From positions 1 to 12,501 of the forward strand of contig DASZCK010000202.1 of assembly GCA_035943195.1 (NCBI GenBank): 12,501 bases of DNA, written 5' to 3'. Made by a program: the position numbers and the translations under genes. The stretch is from DAIDKA01 sp035943195. Lineage in GTDB: Bacteria; Pseudomonadota; Gammaproteobacteria; Steroidobacterales; Steroidobacteraceae. The stretch's first letter is position 1, and every line of letters begins with the position of its first letter. The notes under the pieces were generated by a model. The model was not told where the DNA came from. It did no database searches and saw only the letters and a program-made list of their open reading frames with translations. Below are positions 1 through 7,055 of this stretch, piece after piece.

Positions 1-43
1 GTATGGCCCGCTGCTGCACATGGGTGTCCACGGCTGAGTTCAG

Positions 44-568
44 CTATCCGCCGTTGCGCGCTGCCGGCAATTTGCGGCTCAGCTGCCGGGCAATGGCGCG
101 CAGTCCCACCGAGGCGGCACGCAGTTCCGAATCCGACAGGGCTCGGATGCATCGATCGAGGGTCCCCGAGGCTCGTCCCACGGTGGAGCGCAGCAGCTGC
201 GCACCGGAGTCGGTGAGGCGCAGCTGCACCGAACGCCCGTCGCCCAGATCGCGCCGGCGGCTGATCCAGCCGCGCTCCTCGAGTGACTTCAGCGCCTGAC
301 TCATCGCCGGCCGGTTCATCCCCAGCTGCTGCGCCAGGGCGGAGGCACCGATGCCCGGTGTCGCCCCGATGGCGGCCAGCACCCGGTGGCTGGTGATCGG
401 TGCGCCGGTGGCGCGCTCGAGGGAGCGATAGCGTTCGCGCATCTGGTCGATGACCGCGCGTACCGCAAGCAGCGCCTCGCGGCGCTGATGATCCCGATGT
501 AGGAGCTTTCCGACAGCCATTTTCTGCATGTCCCGCAGCACAGACATTGATTGCAGCATAGCAAACAT
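44..568 (-). CDS. MarR-family winged-helix transcriptional regulator
   Basis: This is a cytoplasmic DNA-binding regulator of up to 174 residues. An alpha-helical N-terminal dimerisation segment (about 20-55) is followed by a winged helix-turn-helix. The helix pair GASALAQQLGMNRPAMSQAL lies near residues 74-93, with the recognition helix from about 84. The wing contains RRRDLGDGRSVQLRLTDSG (about 104-122), including the D-x-R signature typical of MarR proteins. The C-terminal helices complete the dimer interface. The ligand cannot be read from sequence. The start is uncertain: in-frame ATG codons occur at residues 1, 4, 8, 14 and 17. If the TATGCT box inside the palindrome at 545-570 is the -10 element, translation more likely begins at residue 14 or 17 (about position 529 or 520). 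The gene is divergent from the otsB operon, which suggests autoregulation and possible control of trehalose genes; that link is inference. Confidence 0.9.
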   Translation of the reverse strand: MFAMLQSMSVLRDMQKMAVGKLLHRDHQRREALLAVRAVIDQMRERYRSLERATGAPITSHRVLAAIGATPGIGASALAQQLGMNRPAMSQALKSLEERGWISRRRDLGDGRSVQLRLTDSGAQLLRSTVGRASGTLDRCIRALSDSELRAASVGLRAIARQLSRKLPAARNGG

Positions 569-570
569 TG
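545..570. promoter_or_regulatory. Candidate MarR operator (imperfect palindrome) at the marR start
   Basis: Two 10-base arms, CATTGATTGC (545-554) and GCAAACATTG (561-570), match as an inverted repeat at 8 of 10 positions around the spacer AGCATA. On the minus strand the spacer reads TATGCT, a plausible -10 box, so a bound dimer would block marR transcription. MarR proteins commonly bind imperfect palindromes of this size that overlap their own promoter. The site ends about 55 bases before the chosen otsB start, so it could affect the divergent operon too. No convincing -35 was found on either strand. Confidence 0.45.
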
Positions 571-624
571 CCCCACGTGAAATGATTGATGCGGCCGCGG
601 TTGCGGTCCGGATGGAAGCCGAGC

Positions 625-1425
625 ATGAGCGTAATCATGGGCGAAAGCGTGTTACTCGAAGCGAAGCAGGTATACGCTCCGGGCCCGACACCACCGGTGA
701 CCCGGATCGCAGAACACTGTGCGGTATTCCTCGATTTTGACGGAACGCTCACCAACCTTGCGCGCCGGCCCGACCAGGTGGTGGTGGATGGCGGGTTGCT
801 GTACCTGCTCGACGATCTCTACGTTGCCACTGCCGGCGCAACCGCGGTGATCAGCGGCCGCTGCATCGAGGATCTGGATGCGCGGCTGGCGCCACTGCGG
901 CTGCCGGTCGCCGGTATCCACGGTGCGCAGCGCCGCCGCGCCGACGGTTCGATCGAGAAATGCGCGATTCCGGCCACCGTGGTATGGCAGACACGCATGG
1001 CATTGCGGATGCGGCTGCGGCGTTTCGCGGGCCTGTACATCGAGGACAAGGGCACGGCTTTCGCGGTGCATTACCGTGGCGCCCCGTCGTTCTCGCTGTC
1101 GCGGCTGCGCGCGGATCTGGAGGCGCTGGCGGTGGCCTCGCGCGGCATTTTCGAAGTGATGGAAGGGGCCGAGGTCCTCGAACTGCGGCCCCGCGCCTGT
1201 GACAAGGGCGAGGCGCTCACGAGTTTCATGAGGGAAGCCCCGTTCGCCGGGCGGTTCCCGATTTTCATCGGCGATGATCACACCGATCGCGCGGGCTTCG
1301 CGGCGGTGGCGCGCGCCAAGGGTATGTGCATCGCGGTCGGGCCACGCGTGAGCGCATCGTGGTGGCTGCCGGACCCGGGTGCGGTGCGGGCCTGGCTGCG
1401 CGCCGGCCTGGGACTGGGTAATTGA
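625..1425 (+). CDS. otsB: Trehalose-6-phosphate phosphatase (OtsB)
   Basis: This HAD-superfamily phosphatase removes phosphate from trehalose-6-phosphate, the second step of the OtsA-OtsB pathway. With the ATG at 625 the protein has 266 residues, a normal length for the family. Motif I is DFDGTL at 37-42 (nucleophile D37, acid/base D39). Motif II is the serine of ISGR (S77). The substrate-lid segments IEDKGTAFAVHYR (about 139-151) and ELRPRACDKGEAL (K194) follow, then motif IV GDDHTD (216-221). The usual TDE is TDR here, a small deviation. In-frame TTG/ATG codons at 586 and 589 would add 12-13 residues. I prefer 625 because GGAAG lies 7 bases upstream and the extra residues match nothing in the family. 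The stop overlaps the TTG start of the next gene (TTGA), so the two are translationally coupled. It is the first gene of otsB-GH15-otsA. Confidence 0.95.
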   Translation: MSVIMGESVLLEAKQVYAPGPTPPVTRIAEHCAVFLDFDGTLTNLARRPDQVVVDGGLLYLLDDLYVATAGATAVISGRCIEDLDARLAPLRLPVAGIHGAQRRRADGSIEKCAIPATVVWQTRMALRMRLRRFAGLYIEDKGTAFAVHYRGAPSFSLSRLRADLEALAVASRGIFEVMEGAEVLELRPRACDKGEALTSFMREAPFAGRFPIFIGDDHTDRAGFAAVARAKGMCIAVGPRVSASWWLPDPGAVRAWLRAGLGLGN

Positions 1426-3212
1426 GCGATAAACCGGATCTGAACCTCGCGGTCATCGGCAATTGTCAGATCGCAGCGCTGATTGATGCCGGTGGCTCGA
1501 TAGTGTGGGCATGCCTGCCGCGCCTGGACGCAGATCCGGTGTTCAGCGCGCTGCTAAGTCCGGTCGGCGACGCCGAGCGTGGTGCCTTCTCGATCGGCAT
1601 GGAGGGGCAGGCACGTACCAGCCAGCGCTACCTGCGCAATACGGCCATCGTCGAGACCCTCCACGAAGGCCAGAATGCAACCATGAAGGTGACGGACTTC
1701 TGTCCGCGCTTCAGCACCCGCGACCGTATCTATCGACCGTCGATGATCATCCGCATCGTGGAGCCGGTGGTGGGCCGTCCGGTGGTGCGCGTGCGGCTGC
1801 GGCCGCTGGGTGCCTATGGCAGCGCGGTGCCGCACGTGACCTTCAGCAGCCATTCGGTGCGTTTCGTCGCCGATGAACTGACCTATCGGGTGACGACGGA
1901 TGCCTCGCTCACGGCCATCTACGAGGAGCGTCCGTTCGTGCTGGTGTGCCCGCTGACGTTCATCCTGGGCGACGACGAGCCGCTCAATGAGGCGCCGGCG
2001 GCCTTCGGGCGCTCGCAGCTGGAGCAGACGCGCAAGTACTGGGAGCGGTGGGTGCGGGGCCTGGCGATTCCGGTGGACTACCAGGAGGCGGTGATCCGCT
2101 CGGCCATCGCCCTGAAGCTGTGCACGTTCGAGGACACGGGCGCGGTGGTGGCTGCGCTCACGACTTCCATTCCCGAGGCGCCCGACACGATCCGAAACTG
2201 GGACTACCGTTTCTGCTGGTTGCGCGACAGCTACTTTACCGTGCACGCGCTCAACCGTCTCGGGGCCACCCAGACCATGGAGGAGTACCTGCGCTTCATC
2301 CACAACTGCCACGTGCGCACGCCCGTGGCGGAACTGCAGCCGCTGTACGGCATCAGCGGCGAGGCACAGCTCGTGGAGATCACCGCCCCCTCGCTGCGCG
2401 GCTACCGCGGCATGGGACCGGTGCGCGTTGGCAATCAGGCCTTCGAGCAGAAGCAGCACGACGTCTACGGGGCGATCATTCTGGCGGCCGCACAGCTGTT
2501 CTATGACGAGCGCCTCGACGTCTCCGAGCCCGATAAACTGTTCGCGCGGCTGGAACACCTGGGGGAGCACGCCGTGCGCACCTTCGGCACGGCCGATGCG
2601 GGACCGTGGGAGCTGCGTGGTAGCGAGGCGCCGCACACGTTTTCGGCCGTGATGTCGTGGGCGGGTTGCGACCGCCTCGCCCAGGTCGCGGCTCGCATCG
2701 GCAAGGACCAGGAAGCCAAGCGCTGGCAGGAGCAGGCGGCGACGATGCACGCGCGCATTGTCGCCGAGGCCTGGAGTTCCAAGCTCAACGCCTTCGTCGC
2801 GACCTTCGGGGGTGACGTGCTGGATGCCACCTCACTGCTGTTCGCCGAGTTAGGCTTCGTGGCGGCAGACGATGAACACTTCGTCGCCACCGTGAATGCC
2901 ATCAGCAAGCACCTGCGCTGCGGCGATCTGCTGTTTCGTTACCGGCAGGCCGATGATTTCGGTGTTCCGACCACCACCTTCACGGTCTGTGCCTTCTGGT
3001 TCGTCAATGCCCTGGCGGCGATCGGGCGCAAGGATGAGGCACGGGAGCTGTTCGGCAAACTCTTGGCACGTCGCAATGCCCTGGGGTTGCTCTCCGAGGA
3101 CATCGATCCGGTGAGCGGGGAACTGTGGGGCAATTATCCGCAGACCTACAGCATGGTCGGCATCATCATCAGCGCGCTGCGCCTGAGCCGCCCCTGGGAG
3201 GAGGTGGTATGA
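1422..3212 (+). CDS. Glycoside hydrolase family 15 protein (glucoamylase/trehalase-like)
   Basis: This 596-residue protein is predicted to be a cytoplasmic inverting alpha-glucosidase; no signal peptide is visible. The N-terminal GH15-associated domain begins with the conserved stretch LAVIGNCQIAALIDAGGSIV (about 9-28). The (alpha/alpha)6 catalytic domain contains RNWDYRFCWLRD (258-269), GPWELRG with the likely general acid E397, and LLSEDIDPVSGELWGNYPQT with the likely base E559. Their spacing fits GH15 catalytic pairs. The start is TTG: an in-frame TAA sits directly upstream (1419-1421), and the first internal ATG would delete the conserved N-terminus. The gene overlaps otsB by TTGA and otsA by ATGA. 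The family includes glucoamylases, glucodextranases and trehalases. Its position between otsB and otsA makes trehalose, or a related alpha-glucoside, a plausible substrate, but substrate specificity cannot be read from sequence. Confidence 0.92.
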   Translation: MSDKPDLNLAVIGNCQIAALIDAGGSIVWACLPRLDADPVFSALLSPVGDAERGAFSIGMEGQARTSQRYLRNTAIVETLHEGQNATMKVTDFCPRFSTRDRIYRPSMIIRIVEPVVGRPVVRVRLRPLGAYGSAVPHVTFSSHSVRFVADELTYRVTTDASLTAIYEERPFVLVCPLTFILGDDEPLNEAPAAFGRSQLEQTRKYWERWVRGLAIPVDYQEAVIRSAIALKLCTFEDTGAVVAALTTSIPEAPDTIRNWDYRFCWLRDSYFTVHALNRLGATQTMEEYLRFIHNCHVRTPVAELQPLYGISGEAQLVEITAPSLRGYRGMGPVRVGNQAFEQKQHDVYGAIILAAAQLFYDERLDVSEPDKLFARLEHLGEHAVRTFGTADAGPWELRGSEAPHTFSAVMSWAGCDRLAQVAARIGKDQEAKRWQEQAATMHARIVAEAWSSKLNAFVATFGGDVLDATSLLFAELGFVAADDEHFVATVNAISKHLRCGDLLFRYRQADDFGVPTTTFTVCAFWFVNALAAIGRKDEARELFGKLLARRNALGLLSEDIDPVSGELWGNYPQTYSMVGIIISALRLSRPWEEVV

Positions 3213-4690
3213 CCCGGGTGGTGGCCATTTCGAACCGCGTCAGTGTGCCGCGCAAGGGTGCGGCACCAGGCGGTCTGGCGGTGGGGGTCCTCGCCGCGAT
3301 GCGCGCCCATGGCGGGTTGTGGATCGGCTGGTCGGGAGAGGTGGCCGAGGGTGACGCGGGCAGGGTCGAACTGACGCGCCGCGAGCGCCTGGCGTTCGCC
3401 ACCTTCGACCTGACGCGGGCCGAATATGATGACTTCTATTTGGGCTTCAGCAACGGCGCCCTGTGGCCGCTGTTTCATCACTTTCTGCAGGCGTTTCATT
3501 ATTCGGAAGAGCAGTACGCGACCTATCTGCGCGTGAACCAGCGCTTCGCCGAGCACACCGTAGCGCTGTTGCGGGCGGATGACTTGATCTGGGTTCATGA
3601 CTATCACCTCATGCCCCTGGCCTCGCGGCTGCGCAGCCTGGGCGTGAGCCAGCGCATCGGCTTTTTCCTGCACATTCCCTTTCCCGGGTTCGGTGCCTTC
3701 CGCGCGCTGCCGGTGCACCGGGAATTACTCCAATCACTGCTCGCCTACGATCTGGTCGGCTTTCAGACCCGCGATGATCTCGCCGGGTTCCACGCGGCCG
3801 TAGCCGAGGTCTTCGGTCCCGGCGCCGTGCTCGCCGATGGTTCGGTGCGCGTTGGCGAGCGGCAGGTGAGCGCCCAGATCTTTCCCATTGGCGTGGACGT
3901 TGAGGAAATCCAGCAAGCCTCTGCCGCGGCGCCCACCACCGAGGCCTATCGGCGAATCGTCGCGGGCCTTCTGGGGCGTCGCCTCATCATCGGGGTGGAT
4001 CGCCTGGACTACAGCAAGGGCCTGGTGGAGCGCTTCCGAGCCTATGAGAAATTCCTGGCGACCTATCCGGAAAACCACAACGACGTAACCTTCGTGCAGA
4101 TTGCACCGCTGTCGCGTTCCGACGTGGCCGAATACGAGGTCATCCGTCATGCACTGGAGCAGGCCTCCGGCCGCACCAATGGTCGCTTCGCGGATCCGGA
4201 CTGGACGCCGGTGCGCTATCTGAACAAGAACGTGCCGCACGCCGCCCTCATGGGCTACCTGCGGGCGGCGAAAGTGGCGCTGGTGACGCCGCTGCGCGAT
4301 GGCATGAACCTGGTCGCCAAGGAGTTCATCGCGGCGCAGGATCCGGCCGATCCGGGCGTGCTGGTGCTGTCGACACTGGCCGGCGCCGCACGCGAGCTGA
4401 CCACTGCGCTGCTGGTCAATCCATACGATGTCACAGGCGTGGCGGAGGCGCTGCAGACGGCGCTATGGATGCCGCTGCCGCAGCGACGCGAGCGCTACGA
4501 GGCCATGATGCAGAGCCTTCGTAGCAATGACATTCATGCCTGGAACCGGCGCTTTCTCGAGGCGCTCCAGGCACCCCGCTCCCCGCTCCCCAGTGCCGAT
4601 TCAACCGTCACCGCACGGCCGGCCCGCGCAGGTCCGCGCCGGTCGCGCCATACGTTCCGGCATGCTGCGACGCATCACCCGGAGCGTTGA
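3209..4690 (+). CDS. otsA: Alpha,alpha-trehalose-phosphate synthase, UDP-forming (OtsA)
   Basis: This GT20 glycosyltransferase joins glucose from UDP-glucose to glucose-6-phosphate to give trehalose-6-phosphate. It has 493 residues. Visible motifs are the N-terminal VVAISNRV and GGLAVGVLAAM (21-31) with GLWIGWSGE (36-44), LIWVHDYHLMP (126-136), and RIGFFLHIPFP (149-159). The donor-site GVDRLDYSKGL (262-272) supplies R265 and K270, and PLRDGMNLVAKEFIAAQDP (361-379) supplies D364 and E372. All match the positions of the E. coli enzyme's active site. The ATG at 3209 overlaps the GH15 stop (ATGA), with a GGGAGGAGG ribosome site just upstream. In-frame sequence back to 3125 lies inside the GH15 gene and encodes no conserved residues. 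After about residue 455 there is a 38-residue tail rich in Pro, Arg, Ser and His that goes beyond the usual family end. It may be a non-conserved extension. Confidence 0.97.
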   Translation: MTRVVAISNRVSVPRKGAAPGGLAVGVLAAMRAHGGLWIGWSGEVAEGDAGRVELTRRERLAFATFDLTRAEYDDFYLGFSNGALWPLFHHFLQAFHYSEEQYATYLRVNQRFAEHTVALLRADDLIWVHDYHLMPLASRLRSLGVSQRIGFFLHIPFPGFGAFRALPVHRELLQSLLAYDLVGFQTRDDLAGFHAAVAEVFGPGAVLADGSVRVGERQVSAQIFPIGVDVEEIQQASAAAPTTEAYRRIVAGLLGRRLIIGVDRLDYSKGLVERFRAYEKFLATYPENHNDVTFVQIAPLSRSDVAEYEVIRHALEQASGRTNGRFADPDWTPVRYLNKNVPHAALMGYLRAAKVALVTPLRDGMNLVAKEFIAAQDPADPGVLVLSTLAGAARELTTALLVNPYDVTGVAEALQTALWMPLPQRRERYEAMMQSLRSNDIHAWNRRFLEALQAPRSPLPSADSTVTARPARAGPRRSRHTFRHAATHHPER

Positions 4691-4710
4691 ACTTTTCCGG
4701 GTAAGATCGG

Positions 4711-4734
4711 CCCGACCACTGGGTGGGCGTCGGG
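4711..4734 (+). other. Hairpin just upstream of the first permease gene
   Basis: CCCGAC (4711-4716) and GTCGGG (4729-4734) form a perfect 6-base stem, with an inner CAC/GTG pairing possible. The right arm overlaps the GGGG that would serve as ribosome binding site for the ATG at 4741, so the fold could limit translation. No T-run follows, so it is not a typical intrinsic terminator. The 50-base gap after otsA has no strong promoter; TAAGAT at 4702-4707 is at best a weak -10 box. Confidence 0.3.
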
Positions 4735-4740
4735 GACGCG

Positions 4741-5898
4741 ATGAAATTTCTGCCTCTCATCTGGACAAACTTCGTCCGCAATCGCGCGCGCCTCACCTTC
4801 ACGCTGATCGCGGTGGTCAGCGCCTTCGCGCTGTATGGCATGCTGGCCGCGATTGGCCATTATTTTGTCGGCGGCTACCGGTTTTCGACCAATGACCGGA
4901 TTTTCATCGAGCCAAAGGTGACCGACAGGCTGCCGTATGCGTACGTGGCACGTGTCAGTGCGCTGCCGGAGGTCCTGTATGGCCGCGCGGACTATGGATT
5001 CACGGCCAGTGGCTACTACCAGAGCGAACGCAATCCGATCGGCCTGAACTTCTTGAGCAAGTACTTCGCCTATCCCGTCGACCCTTCCGGCAGATTCGTC
5101 TGGGATCCGGAGCAGTTCAGAGCGTACACCGCGGATCGCACCGGAGCGCTGGCGAATGAGACCTCCGCACGCCTGTATGGCTGGAAGGTGGGCGATGTCA
5201 TCCCGATAACGATTCCCGGTTTGGCCAAGGCGGATGGATCCCACGTCTGGACGGTGACCATCCGTGGATTGTGGCGCTACACCAATACTGCGGAAGCCTC
5301 CCACAACCTGTTGGTGCACTACGAATACCTGGATGAAGGTCGGGCGACCGGGCGTGGCACGATCGGATTCATGGTCGCGGTTCTGAAGCGCGGGGTAAAC
5401 CCAGCGCAGATGGCGGGAAAGGTCGATGAACTGTTCATGAACTCGGCCTTCGAGACCGAGTCCGGGACACAGGACAGCCTGCGGCGCGACTACTTCAAAC
5501 GCATCGGCAATGTCACCCTGATTTCCGAGCTGATCCTGCTGGCCGTCTTCGCCTCGATGATGCTGGTGACCGGCAGCAGCCTGCTGCAGAACTTCGCGGA
5601 GCGCACCCGTGAGTTCGGAACACTCAAGGCCCTGGGCTATGCGTCGGCGCGCATCGGCGGTCTGGTGGTGCTGGAGTCGACGCTGCTGATGCTGCTGGGA
5701 GGCACTGCGGGCCTGGCCGTCGCGCTGGCAGTGGTCAAGGTGGGCAGCCGCCAATGGGACGATCTGCGTCTGAGCCCGGAACAATTGCTGCAGGGTGTGG
5801 GTCTGATGGTGGCAACCGGTGTGGTGGTGGGGCTGCTGCCTGCGATCCGCGCCCATCGGCTGCTGGCGGTCGAGGCTTTGCAGGGGGGGCGGCGCTGA
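4741..5898 (+). CDS. ABC transporter permease, FtsX/MacB type (tandem copy 1)
   Basis: This 385-residue inner-membrane permease has one N-terminal membrane helix (about 17-40, LTFTLIAVVSAFALYGMLAA), a large periplasmic MacB-like core domain (about 45-265), and a C-terminal FtsX domain with three helices. The segment RTREFGTLKALGYASARI (about 288-305) is the usual cytoplasmic coupling helix that contacts the ATPase. The end PAIRAHRLLAVEALQGGRR is the family's normal terminus. The ATG at 4741 is preferred over a GTG at 4723 because the downstream paralog starts at the equivalent residue. It precedes and is about 71% identical to the next gene. Such permeases act with an ATPase to move lipids, peptides or drugs or to drive envelope machines. 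No ATPase gene is adjacent, so the substrate is unknown. Confidence 0.9.
   Translation: MKFLPLIWTNFVRNRARLTFTLIAVVSAFALYGMLAAIGHYFVGGYRFSTNDRIFIEPKVTDRLPYAYVARVSALPEVLYGRADYGFTASGYYQSERNPIGLNFLSKYFAYPVDPSGRFVWDPEQFRAYTADRTGALANETSARLYGWKVGDVIPITIPGLAKADGSHVWTVTIRGLWRYTNTAEASHNLLVHYEYLDEGRATGRGTIGFMVAVLKRGVNPAQMAGKVDELFMNSAFETESGTQDSLRRDYFKRIGNVTLISELILLAVFASMMLVTGSSLLQNFAERTREFGTLKALGYASARIGGLVVLESTLLMLLGGTAGLAVALAVVKVGSRQWDDLRLSPEQLLQGVGLMVATGVVVGLLPAIRAHRLLAVEALQGGRR
5883..5889 (+). promoter_or_regulatory. G7 run: ribosome binding site of permease copy 2 and possible slippery site
   Basis: Seven consecutive G residues end 8 bases before the ATG at 5898 and can act as a Shine-Dalgarno element. 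In the reading frame of permease copy 1 they are phased as G GGG GGG directly before its stop, the phasing of a -1 slippery heptamer. The -1 frame is open here and runs into permease copy 2. Confidence 0.35.
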
Positions 5899-7055
5899 TG
5901 AATTCTCTTCCCCTCGTGTGGTCGAACTTCCTGCGAAATCGCGCACGATTGACCTTCACGCTGATTGCCGTGATCAGCGCCTTTGCCCTGTACGGCATGC
6001 TGGCGGCGATCGGCAAGGCCTTCGTGGGCGCCAACCGATTCTCGACCAACGATCGCGTATTCATCGACTCCAAGGCGTCCGACTCGCTGCCGTTTTCTTA
6101 TGTAGGACGCGTCAGTGCGTTGCCCGGCGTGCGCTTCGGGCGAGCGGACTATGGTGTCGGGCTCGGGGCTTACTACCGGGACGAGCGCAATTATCTCGGA
6201 CCGGTGGCGGTGAACTATTACTTTTCCTACGCCGTGGACCCTTCCGGCCGGTTCGTCTGGGATCCGGAACAGTTCAAGGCCTATGAGGCGGACCGAACCG
6301 GGGTGCTGGTGAACCAGGCGCTGGCGCTTCAGTACGGCTGGAAGATCGGGGATGTCATTCCGATCACGATTCCCGGGGCCGTGCGTACCGATGGCAGCAA
6401 GGTGTGGCCCATGACGGTGCGCGGCACCTTCCACTATCACAATCCCGAGGAATCCCCGCGGCAGATGCTCTGGCACTACGAGTATCTGGACGAGGGTCGG
6501 GCTGCGGGCCGCGGCACGGTGGGCTTCATCGTGGCCATGCTGAAACCAGGCGTGGACCCGGCACAAATGGCGGGCAAGGTGGATGAGTTGTTCATGAACT
6601 CCGCCAATGAGACCGAATCAGGAACCCAGGACAGCCTGCGCCGTGACTATTTCAAGCGCGTCGGCAACGTCACCCTGGTCGCGAATATGATTCTGCTGGC
6701 GGTGTTCGCCTCGATGATGCTGGTGACCGGCAGCAGCCTGTTGCAGAACTTCACCGAGCGCACCCGTGAGTTCGGGGTGCTCAAAGCCCTGGGCTATGCA
6801 TCCTCGCGAATCGCGGCGCTGGTGATGCTGGAGTCGACGCTGTTGATGCTGCTGGGCGGGCTGGTCGGCCTGGCGATTGCCCATGGGGTGGTACTGCTGG
6901 GCAACAGGCAGTGGAACGACCTGCGTCTGGGTTCGGAACAATTGCTGCTGGGGGTGGTGCTGATGATCGCAACCGGGGTGTTCACGGGTCTGGTGCCGGC
7001 CATTCGCGCCCAGCGTCTGCCGGTGGTCGATGCGCTGCGGAGTACCCGCCGATGA
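5898..7055 (+). CDS. ABC transporter permease, FtsX/MacB type (tandem copy 2)
   Basis: This 385-residue permease is the same length as its upstream neighbour, and the two align without gaps. The layout is the same: N-terminal helix within LTFTLIAVISAFALYGMLAA, periplasmic core domain, then the C-terminal FtsX domain with RTREFGVLKALGYASSRI and the end VPAIRAQRLPVVDALRSTRR. Blocks identical in both copies include GDVIPITIPG, PAQMAGKVDELFMNSA, SGTQDSLRRDYFKR and ASMMLVTGSSLLQNF. Differences cluster in the periplasmic domain (about 50-115 and 165-200), where the substrate or partner would bind. The ATG overlaps the previous stop (TGATG) and follows a G-rich ribosome site. The in-frame sequence from 5754 to 5897 lies inside copy 1 and is not conserved. 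The two copies could form a heterodimeric permease, which is inference. Confidence 0.92.
   Translation: MNSLPLVWSNFLRNRARLTFTLIAVISAFALYGMLAAIGKAFVGANRFSTNDRVFIDSKASDSLPFSYVGRVSALPGVRFGRADYGVGLGAYYRDERNYLGPVAVNYYFSYAVDPSGRFVWDPEQFKAYEADRTGVLVNQALALQYGWKIGDVIPITIPGAVRTDGSKVWPMTVRGTFHYHNPEESPRQMLWHYEYLDEGRAAGRGTVGFIVAMLKPGVDPAQMAGKVDELFMNSANETESGTQDSLRRDYFKRVGNVTLVANMILLAVFASMMLVTGSSLLQNFTERTREFGVLKALGYASSRIAALVMLESTLLMLLGGLVGLAIAHGVVLLGNRQWNDLRLGSEQLLLGVVLMIATGVFTGLVPAIRAQRLPVVDALRSTRR

Larger units (their letters stand above)
4741..7055 (+). repeat. Tandem gene duplication of two permease genes
   Basis: Two adjacent 1158-base genes encode colinear proteins of 385 residues. A hand alignment gives about 111 differences, so about 71% identity with no indels. 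The nucleotide sequences have diverged widely at third positions, so the duplication is not recent. Confidence 0.9.

Noticed and set aside
574..579. CACGTG hexamer between marR and otsB as a regulatory box
   Set aside because: It is a short palindrome expected by chance in GC-rich DNA and has no supporting repeat or spacing.
1554..2750. Long minus-strand open frame opposite the GH15 gene
   Set aside because: It lies wholly antisense to a strongly conserved gene, its product is rich in His, Arg and Gln with no family motif, and long antisense frames are expected at this GC content.
3125..3208. Longer N-terminus for OtsA
   Set aside because: The added 28 residues overlap the GH15 coding sequence in another frame and match nothing in OtsA; the ATG at 3209 gives the family start with a good ribosome site.
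4675..5946. Minus-strand open frame of more than 400 codons opposite permease copy 1
   Set aside because: A matching antisense frame exists opposite copy 2 (5637-6566), as expected from the duplicated coding sequence; the product is Gln/His/Arg-rich and has no recognisable domain.
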